DNA of 64,000 nt from Microbispora sp. H11081 (GTDB taxonomy: Bacteria; Actinomycetota; Actinomycetes; Streptosporangiales; Streptosporangiaceae): positions 1-64,000 of the forward strand of contig NZ_JABBWV010000002.1 of the NCBI RefSeq assembly GCF_012999535.1, written 5' to 3'. Below, piece by piece: positions 58,238-64,000 of the stretch. The stretch's first letter is position 1; every line of letters begins with the position of its first letter. The notes below the pieces were generated by a model. It saw only the letters and a program-made list of their open reading frames with translations. It ran no database searches and was not told the origin of the DNA. Both the position numbers and the translations under genes were made by a program.

Positions 58238-59578
58238 GTGGAAGGCCTCGACCCCCGCGCCGTTCTCAAGGAGCGTCCGTCCATCGGCCTCATCGTGGGC
58301 CTGGTCGTGGCCGGGATCTGCGCCCTGGCGTCGTTCTCCTTCGACATCATCAACGGCGAGCCGGTTCACTTCTTCATCGCGCTCGGGCTCGCCGTGGCTC
58401 CCGTGCCGCTGCTGCTCGCGGGCGTGCTCGCCCTCGACCGGATGGAGCCGGAGCCCCGCACCAACCTGATCTTCGCGTTCGCCTGGGGCGCGGGCGTCGC
58501 CGTCCTGCTCGCCGGCGTGCTCAACTCGCTCAACCTCGTCTACGTGGCCCACCAGCTCGGCGACATGACCAGCGCCCGCAACCTGGTGGCCACGTTCGGC
58601 GCCCCGCCGGTGGAGGAGACGGCCAAGGGGCTGGTCCTGCTCGGGCTGCTGTGGTTCAGGCGGCAGGAGCTGGACGGTCCCACCGACGGGATCATCTACG
58701 CCAGCATGGTCGGGCTCGGCTTCGCCATGTCGGAGAACGTCAGCTACTACCTGGCCGCGCTGGAGGAGAACGGCGCGCAGGGACTGGCCGCCACGCTCGT
58801 GCTGCGGGCCGTGCTCTCGCCGTTCGCCCATCCGCTGTTCACCTCCCTGATCGGGATCGCGGTCGCGTACGCGGCCCAGCGCGGGGGCGCGGTGGGGGTG
58901 GTCGTGATCGTCATCGGCTGGATCGGGGCCATGCTGCTGCACGGCGTCTGGAACGGTTTCGCCTCCTTCGCCGGCCTCGGCGGGCTCGCCATCGCCTACC
59001 TGCTGCTGATGATGCTGCTCATCGTCGAACTCGTCGTGATCTTCCGGGACAGGCGGCGGATCGTCGGCCTGATCCAGCACTACCTGCCGCCGTACGAGCG
59101 CAACGGGCTGGTCAACCAGGCCGACATCTTCATGCTGTCGTCCCTGCGCCGAAGGCGGCAGGCCAGGGCGTGGGCCAAGGCCCACGGCGGGAGGGCCGGG
59201 GCGCAGGCCATGGTCGACTACCAGATCGCCTCGACCGAGCTCGGGCTGCTGCACGCCCGCGCGGCCAGGGGCGGGGTGGACGAGCAGACCTTCCGAGACC
59301 AGCAGCGGTCGCTCGCGTACCTCATGGCCAGCGCCCGGCTGTCGTTCCCGCTGCCGGAGCGTCACCAGGCGAACGCCGCGCGGGGGGTGCCGCCGCCGGG
59401 GTACGCTCCGGGCGCCCCACCCCCCGGCCAGTGGCCGGGCGAGGGCCGCGCCATGCCGCCCTGGTACCGGCGGCCGGATGAGCCCGGCCACGGTCCCGCG
59501 CGGCAGCCGCCGCCGGGCGACGGGCGCCCGCCCGCGCCTCCGTGGCACGGGCCGCGGGACCCGGGGCAGGGGACCTGA
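58238..59578 (+). CDS. PrsW family intramembrane metalloprotease
   Basis: 446 aa with about eight transmembrane helices, then a cytosolic helical region and a Pro-rich tail. Conserved glutamates in PVEETAKGLVLLG (about 124-136), then GFAMSENVSYY, FAHPLFTSLIG and LLHGVWNGF supply the expected Glu/His active-site residues. In Bacillus PrsW cleaves the anti-sigma factor RsiW; the substrate here is unknown. Start GTG 58238 fits a leaderless transcript; ATG 58217 seven codons upstream is the alternative. Confidence 0.86.
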   Translation: MEGLDPRAVLKERPSIGLIVGLVVAGICALASFSFDIINGEPVHFFIALGLAVAPVPLLLAGVLALDRMEPEPRTNLIFAFAWGAGVAVLLAGVLNSLNLVYVAHQLGDMTSARNLVATFGAPPVEETAKGLVLLGLLWFRRQELDGPTDGIIYASMVGLGFAMSENVSYYLAALEENGAQGLAATLVLRAVLSPFAHPLFTSLIGIAVAYAAQRGGAVGVVVIVIGWIGAMLLHGVWNGFASFAGLGGLAIAYLLLMMLLIVELVVIFRDRRRIVGLIQHYLPPYERNGLVNQADIFMLSSLRRRRQARAWAKAHGGRAGAQAMVDYQIASTELGLLHARAARGGVDEQTFRDQQRSLAYLMASARLSFPLPERHQANAARGVPPPGYAPGAPPPGQWPGEGRAMPPWYRRPDEPGHGPARQPPPGDGRPPAPPWHGPRDPGQGT

Positions 59579-59612
59579 CGGCCGCGTCCCCGGCTCTGTC
59601 GCCGAAGGCGCC

Positions 59613-61091
59613 TCAGTCCCCGATGCGGCGCTGGCTCTCGATCTGACGCAGGCACTCCGCGGCGACGCGCCGGGCGAACCCGGCCGGGTCGGCGTGGGCG
59701 GGCACCGGCTCCGGCACGACGGCGTGCACGACGCCGTCGGCGAGCAGGTCGGCCGCGCGCACCCGCTGCCGCCTGGCGACCTGGGGCGCGAGGTCGGGAC
59801 CGCCGTGCAGGATCGCGCTCGCGCCCTCGGGCGGCAGGGGGGACAGCCACGCGTTGGCCGCCGCGATCACCCGCCGGGACGGCAGCAGTGCCAGCGCTCC
59901 GCCGCCGGTGCCCTCGCCCAGCAGCACGGAGACCGTGGGGACGGTGAGCTCCACCATCTCGGCCAGGCAGCGGGCGATCTCCCCGGCGAGCGCGCCCTCC
60001 TCCGCGGCGGCGGACAGGTCCGCCCCGGGGGTGTCGATGACGCAGATCAGCGGCAGGCGCAGTTCCTGTGCGAGGCGCATGCCGCGGCGGGCGCCGCGCA
60101 GCGCGGCGGGGCCGAGCGGACGGTGCTGGGACTGGGTGCGGCGGTCCTGCCCGACGAGCACGCAGGAGGTGCCGGAGAAAGAGGTGAGCGCGAGCAGGAG
60201 CGCGTCGTCGGTCTCCCCGGACTGGGTGCCGTGCAGCGGCAGGACGTCGTCGGCGGCGTGCCTGAGCAACTCCCTGACGCCGGGCCGGTCGGGCCGGCGG
60301 GTGAGCGTGATCGAGGACCAGGCGTCGTCTCCGCCGCCCGCCATGGCCGTCTCCACCGGCGTCTCCAGCGGCGTCTCCGGCGGCGTCTCCCGCAGCGGCG
60401 CCCGCGCGGCCGGGCGGCGTGCCGGGGAGAGCAGGGCGAGCGCGCGGGCGGCCACCCCGGCCAGCTCCCCCGTGGGGACGACGGCGTCGAGGATTCCCTT
60501 GGCGACGAGGTTCTCCGCCACCTGGACGCCCTCGGGGAACGGCTCCCCGCGCAGGGTCTGGTAGACGAGAGGGCCGAGGAAGCCGATCAGCGCGCCCGGC
60601 TCGGCGACCGCGACGTGCCCGAGCGACCCCCAGGAGGCGAACACGCCGCCGGTCGTGGGATGGCGCAGATAGACGAGGTAGGGCAGGCCGGCGGCCTTGT
60701 GCGCGACCACCGCCCGGCTGATCTCGATCATCCGGACGAAGGCCGGGGTGCCCTCCTGCATGCGCGTGCCGCCCGAGGCCGTCGCGGCGATCAGCGGCAG
60801 CCGTTCGCGGGTGGCACGCCGTACGGCGGCGGCGACGCGCTCCGCCGTGGCCACCCCGATGGAACCGCCGAGGAAGCCGAACTCGCTGACGACGAGCGCG
60901 GCCGCGTGCCCCCGGATCAGCGCCCTGCCGGTGAGCACGGCCTCGTCGGTGCCGGTCCTCGCCTCCGCCCGCTCAAGAGCGGCGCGGTAGCCGGCGTCGT
61001 GTCCGGTGCGGTCGATCGGCTCGTCCCAGGAGCGGAACGTGCCGGGGTCGACCGTGGCGTCGATCAGCGCGCGGGCGCCCAGCCGGGTCAT
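59613..61091 (-). CDS. Fused beta-alpha acyl-CoA carboxylase carboxyltransferase
   Basis: 492 aa. The N-terminal half is AccD-like (FLGGSIGVATAERVAAAV, ATASGGTRMQEGT, TTGGVFASWGSLGHVAVAEPG, IGFLGPLV), the C-terminal half AccA-like (RRGMRLAQELRLPLICVIDTPGAD split over the oxyanion region, LGEGTGGGALALLP). The Cys4 zinc ribbon of bacterial AccD is absent. Biotin carboxylase and carrier are not nearby, so the acyl-CoA substrate is open. ATG 61091 has GGAGGT seven bases upstream and overlaps a micro-ORF stop as ATGA. Confidence 0.85.
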   Translation of the reverse strand: MTRLGARALIDATVDPGTFRSWDEPIDRTGHDAGYRAALERAEARTGTDEAVLTGRALIRGHAAALVVSEFGFLGGSIGVATAERVAAAVRRATRERLPLIAATASGGTRMQEGTPAFVRMIEISRAVVAHKAAGLPYLVYLRHPTTGGVFASWGSLGHVAVAEPGALIGFLGPLVYQTLRGEPFPEGVQVAENLVAKGILDAVVPTGELAGVAARALALLSPARRPAARAPLRETPPETPLETPVETAMAGGGDDAWSSITLTRRPDRPGVRELLRHAADDVLPLHGTQSGETDDALLLALTSFSGTSCVLVGQDRRTQSQHRPLGPAALRGARRGMRLAQELRLPLICVIDTPGADLSAAAEEGALAGEIARCLAEMVELTVPTVSVLLGEGTGGGALALLPSRRVIAAANAWLSPLPPEGASAILHGGPDLAPQVARRQRVRAADLLADGVVHAVVPEPVPAHADPAGFARRVAAECLRQIESQRRIGD

Positions 61092-61153
61092 GCGCCGCAC
61101 CTCCGGACGAGGCGGCCGGCGATCGGGCCGCGCGCCGCGCGCACGATGTCCAT
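61088..61153 (-). CDS. Candidate 21-codon leader ORF of the carboxyltransferase gene
   Basis: ATG 61153 has AAGGAG (61166-61161) seven bases upstream, the best ribosome binding site in this region. The frame MDIVRAARGP... ends in a TGA that overlaps the carboxyltransferase ATG. It is Arg/Ala/Gly-rich with no domain. It could couple translation, act as a leader peptide, or be chance. Confidence 0.38.
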   Translation of the reverse strand: MDIVRAARGPIAGRLVRRCGA

Positions 61154-61466
61154 CTGTCTTCTCCTTCGGCTCGGCCCGGGGGCCCGCGGGCACCCGGGCG
61201 GGGCGTTCCAGGACAACCGTCCCATCCCGGTCGAGGGTGTCCACGTGGCGGACATGCCCGCCGAGGACCCGCGGCACCCGCCCGTCGCCGCGTCCTTCGT
61301 GCGTCCGCCTCCCGGTTTCAGGCCCCTGCGTCCCGCTCCGTCGCCGTAGGCTGACGCGAGGCCGCACGCGCCGGCGGGGGCCGGGCGTCACGGGCCGTCC
61401 CACGCCCGCCGCCACACCAGCTCGCCCGGGGAAGCGACCCCGGCTGACGCAAGGATCGGAGTCACC
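61154..61466. other. Divergent promoter region of carboxyltransferase and CoA-transferase genes
   Basis: 313 bases without a convincing gene. GC-rich with several short self-complementary runs such as CCCGGGGGCCCGCGGG near 61175-61190. No clear -10/-35 pair or known operator was recognised. Confidence 0.4.
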
Positions 61467-62684
61467 GTGTCCGGACCGCTCGACGGGATTGTCGTCGTCG
61501 ATCTGACCCGCGCGCTCGCCGGGCCGCACGCCGCGATGATGCTGGGCGACCTCGGCGCCCGCGTGGTCAAGGTGGAGAACCCGGAAGGCGGGGACGACAG
61601 CCGCGGCTGGGGGCCGCCCTTCGTGCGGCCGGAGAACGGGGACCGCGAGTCGACCTACTTCCTGTCGGCCAACCGCAACAAGGAGTCGATCGCCCTCGAC
61701 CTCAAGGACCCCGCCGACCTGGAGGTGCTCACGGGCCTGCTCCGCCGCGCCGACGTGCTGCTGGAGAACTTCCGGCCGGGGACGATGACCAAGCTCGGGC
61801 TCGGCACCGACGTGCTCGCGGAGCTGAACCCCCGGCTGGTCACGCTGTCGATCAGCGGATTCGGGCACGACGGACCGGAGGGCAGCCGGGCGGGCTACGA
61901 CCAGATCGCCCAGGGCGAGGCCGGGCTGATGTCCCTGACGGGATCCGGGCCGGACGACCCCCAGCGCGTCGGCGTGCCGATCGCCGACCTGCTGGCCGGC
62001 ATGTACGGCGCCTACGGCGTCCTCGCCGCGCTGATCGAGAGGGAGCGCACCGGCCGCGGTCAGATCGTGCGCACCTCGCTGCTCGCGGCGATCGTCGGCG
62101 TCCACGCCTACCAGGGGACCGCCTGGACGGTCGCGGGCCAGGTCGGGCGGCCGCAGGGCAACCACCACCCGTCGATCGCGCCGTACGGGCTGTTCCGCTG
62201 CCGGGACGGGTCGGTGCAACTGTCGTGCGGCAGCGAGTCGCTGTGGCACCGGCTCTGCGCCGAGTTCGGCCTGGACCCGGCGGCGCAGGGCATGGCGACC
62301 AACAGCGAGCGGGTGGGCAACCGGCAGCGGGTCATCGACCTGATCGAGGACGCGTTCGCGGGGCATGCCGCGGAGGAGCTACTGGCCCGGCTGGCCGCGG
62401 CGGGCATCCCGGCCGGCAAGGTGCGCACGCTCGACGAGGTCTACACGTGGGAGCAGACCCTGTCGCAGGGGCTGCTCGTCGACGTCGAGCACGCCACCCT
62501 CGGCCGGCTGCGGCTGCCCGGCCCGCCGCTGCGCTTCTTCACCCCCGGCCCCGGCGGTGAGACCGAGACCACCCGCGGGGACCACGCCGCCCCGCCCGTG
62601 CTCGACGGCCACGGAGCGGCGATCCGCGCCGAGATGGCCCGCGACGCGTCCCCCGAGGGCCCGGCGGCCTCGCCCGGCGCCTGA
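61467..62684 (+). CDS. CaiB/BaiF family III CoA-transferase
   Basis: 405 aa. Opening PLDGIVVVDLTRALAGPHAAMMLGDLGARVVKVE and the catalytic Asp145 in RAGYDQIAQGEAGLMSLTG are diagnostic. It moves CoA between carboxylic acids through an aspartyl-CoA intermediate. The substrate is unknown. GTG 61467 has GGAG five bases upstream. Divergent from the carboxyltransferase, so both may act in one short acyl-CoA pathway, which is inference. The C-terminal 25 residues are disordered. Confidence 0.93.
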   Translation: MSGPLDGIVVVDLTRALAGPHAAMMLGDLGARVVKVENPEGGDDSRGWGPPFVRPENGDRESTYFLSANRNKESIALDLKDPADLEVLTGLLRRADVLLENFRPGTMTKLGLGTDVLAELNPRLVTLSISGFGHDGPEGSRAGYDQIAQGEAGLMSLTGSGPDDPQRVGVPIADLLAGMYGAYGVLAALIERERTGRGQIVRTSLLAAIVGVHAYQGTAWTVAGQVGRPQGNHHPSIAPYGLFRCRDGSVQLSCGSESLWHRLCAEFGLDPAAQGMATNSERVGNRQRVIDLIEDAFAGHAAEELLARLAAAGIPAGKVRTLDEVYTWEQTLSQGLLVDVEHATLGRLRLPGPPLRFFTPGPGGETETTRGDHAAPPVLDGHGAAIRAEMARDASPEGPAASPGA

Positions 62685-62881
62685 GCCGCCGGCCGTACGG
62701 GCCTGTCCGCTCTTGGCCGGGGCGGCCCGTTCGTGTTTCAATCACTGTGCGCGGTGGCCACTCGATGGGTGGGCTCCAGGAGGGCGTGTGGCGATGCCGC
62801 ACGCGTTCTTCTCGTACGGAAGCCCTGACGGCTCGACCTTCCCAGGAAGGCGTGCCCGCCCCATCATGAGGAGAACTTCAC

Positions 62882-63991
62882 GTGCAATCCCCGCGTTCGA
62901 GATCGCTGTCCCTGAGATCCCTTTCCTTGAGATCCGGGCCCAAAGTCGCCGTGCTCGCCGTGGTGGCGGCCGTGCTCGCCGGCGTCGTCGCGGTCCTGAC
63001 GCAGACCGCGGCCGAGGCGCACGGCGCGCTGCAGTCCCCGGCGAGCCGCACCTACGCGTGTTACACCGACGGTCTCACCGGCGGCCAGATCATCCCCAAC
63101 AACCCCGCCTGCAAGGACGCCGTTGCGGCCGGCGGCACGCAGCCCCTCTACGACTGGTACGGCGTGCTCAGGTCCGACGGGGCCGGCCGCACCCGGGGCT
63201 TCATCCCCGACGGCCAGTTGTGCAGCGGCGGCTTCAGCAAGTACGCGGCCTATGACGCGCCCAGGACCGACTGGCCGATCACCACGCTCAAGGCGAACAC
63301 GATGTACGACTTCGTCTACGGCGCGTGGGTGCCGCACCCCGGCGGTTTCAAGCTCTACGTCACGAAGGACGGCTACAACCCGACCAAGCCTCTGACGTGG
63401 GCAGACATGGAGGAGGAGCCGTTCCTCACGGTCGACCCCGAGCCCCCGGTCAGCAACGGCGCCTACCGCTTCTCCGGCAGGCTGCCCGACAAGAGCGGCC
63501 ACCACATCATCTACGCCGTGTGGTTCCGGTCCGACAGCCAGGAGACCTTCTACGGCTGCTCGGACGTGAACTTCCTCCGCGACCGCGTCTCGCCTAGCCC
63601 GTCGCCCAGCGCTTCGCCGAGTGCCTCGCCGAGCGCTTCTCCGAGCCCGCCGCCCAGCCCTTCGCCGAGCCCCATGGCCTCCCCGACGGGCAACCCGGCG
63701 TGCACGGCCACGGTGAAGCTGACCAACACCTGGCCTGGCGGTTTCCAGGGCGAGGTCACGATCAAGAACACCGGCACGAGCCCGCTCAACGACTGGTACG
63801 TCCAGTGGATGATGCCGCTGGGCACGACGCTCACCCAGGCGTGGAACGGGACGTCCATGCAGAGCGGGCCGTTCATGATGATCCACGCGCCGGACTGGAA
63901 CAAGTCGCTGGCCCCCGGAGCATCGGCCACGGCCGGGTTCCTCGGCAGCGGTTCTGCCACCCCGTCGATCAGCGACATCACCTGCGGCTGA
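62882..63991 (+). CDS. Secreted AA10 lytic polysaccharide monooxygenase with CBM2
   Basis: 369 aa. A basic, unusually long signal peptide (1-46) ends AEA, leaving His47 as the mature N-terminus, as the copper histidine brace requires. The second His lies in VYGAWVPHPGGFKLYVT, and GFIPDGQLCS and RSDSQETFYGCSDVNF match Streptomyces AA10 enzymes. A linker of PSP/ASP repeats (63592-63676) joins a C-terminal CBM2 (about 275-369: CTATVKLTNTWPGGFQGEV). It oxidatively cleaves cellulose or chitin outside the cell. GTG 62882 has GAGGAG upstream. The stop is nine bases before the window end. Confidence 0.94.
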   Translation: MQSPRSRSLSLRSLSLRSGPKVAVLAVVAAVLAGVVAVLTQTAAEAHGALQSPASRTYACYTDGLTGGQIIPNNPACKDAVAAGGTQPLYDWYGVLRSDGAGRTRGFIPDGQLCSGGFSKYAAYDAPRTDWPITTLKANTMYDFVYGAWVPHPGGFKLYVTKDGYNPTKPLTWADMEEEPFLTVDPEPPVSNGAYRFSGRLPDKSGHHIIYAVWFRSDSQETFYGCSDVNFLRDRVSPSPSPSASPSASPSASPSPPPSPSPSPMASPTGNPACTATVKLTNTWPGGFQGEVTIKNTGTSPLNDWYVQWMMPLGTTLTQAWNGTSMQSGPFMMIHAPDWNKSLAPGASATAGFLGSGSATPSISDITCG

Positions 63992-64000
63992 CCAGCTCGC

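Overview
The window reads as chromosomal DNA of a high-GC Gram-positive actinomycete. GTG and TTG starts, 4-nt ATGA/GTGA overlaps, WhiA, RbpA, the SteA/SteB pair and a mycothiol-type maleylpyruvate-isomerase domain all point there. Gene content and order recall Mycobacterium (TPR, HAD, small ORF, tlyA, nadK, recN, steA, steB) and Streptomyces (uvrA, uvrC, rapZ, yvcK, whiA, gap, pgk, tpiA, secG, then pgi, opcA, zwf, tal, tkt, ctaB). I would guess Streptosporangiales, but that is inference. No prophage, insertion sequence, CRISPR array or tRNA was recognised.

Layout. 1-460: 5S rRNA, presumably the end of an rrn operon, with terminator hairpins. 0.48-8.0 kb: a TPR protein with a very long Arg/Asp/Gly-rich disordered arm, an MBL-fold hydrolase, an SSB-like OB-fold protein, DUF1015, a small TPR protein, a NagD-like HAD phosphatase and an SCP2 protein. 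8.3-12.6 kb: a run of a small protein, a micro-ORF, tlyA, nadK and recN. 12.9-19.0 kb: an envelope cluster of steA, steB, an MraY/WecA-like membrane protein, a MurJ-type flippase and a GT4 glycosyltransferase. 19.2-22.4 kb: a yybP-ykoY (manganese) riboswitch with terC, then psd-pssA for phosphatidylethanolamine. 22.4-26.5 kb (minus strand): a menC-like enolase-superfamily enzyme, a GntP permease, and a coupled pair of mycothiol-type isomerase and MBL hydrolase. 26.7-35.8 kb: uvrA, a Rieske lipoprotein, uvrC, rapZ, yvcK and whiA. 36.0-39.8 kb: gap-pgk-tpiA, secG and rbpA. 40.0-46.8 kb: amidohydrolase, FAD amine oxidase-like protein, ACT-GNAT acetyltransferase, Lrp regulator with divergent LysE exporter, and a coiled-coil protein. 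47.0-55.3 kb (minus strand): the pentose-phosphate operon tkt-tal-pgi-zwf-opcA-pgl. 55.5-64 kb: ctaB, a Tat lipoprotein with a dimethylformamidase-like domain, PrsW, a fused carboxyltransferase, a family III CoA-transferase, and a secreted AA10 LPMO with CBM2.

The most coherent signal is regulatory. Three DNA-repair transcription units (the recN operon, uvrA and uvrC) each have upstream a match to the RecA-independent DNA-damage promoter of actinobacteria (PafBC type, TTGTCRGTG-N8-TANNNT). The uvrA site is perfect and the other two have one mismatch each. The uvrC site places the start of transcription at the GTG start codon, predicting a leaderless mRNA. Other notable items: the terC riboswitch, whose own 3' strand appears to sequester the Shine-Dalgarno; a DasR-like palindrome before gap; a perfect inverted repeat before tkt; and three micro-ORFs joined to neighbours by short overlaps.
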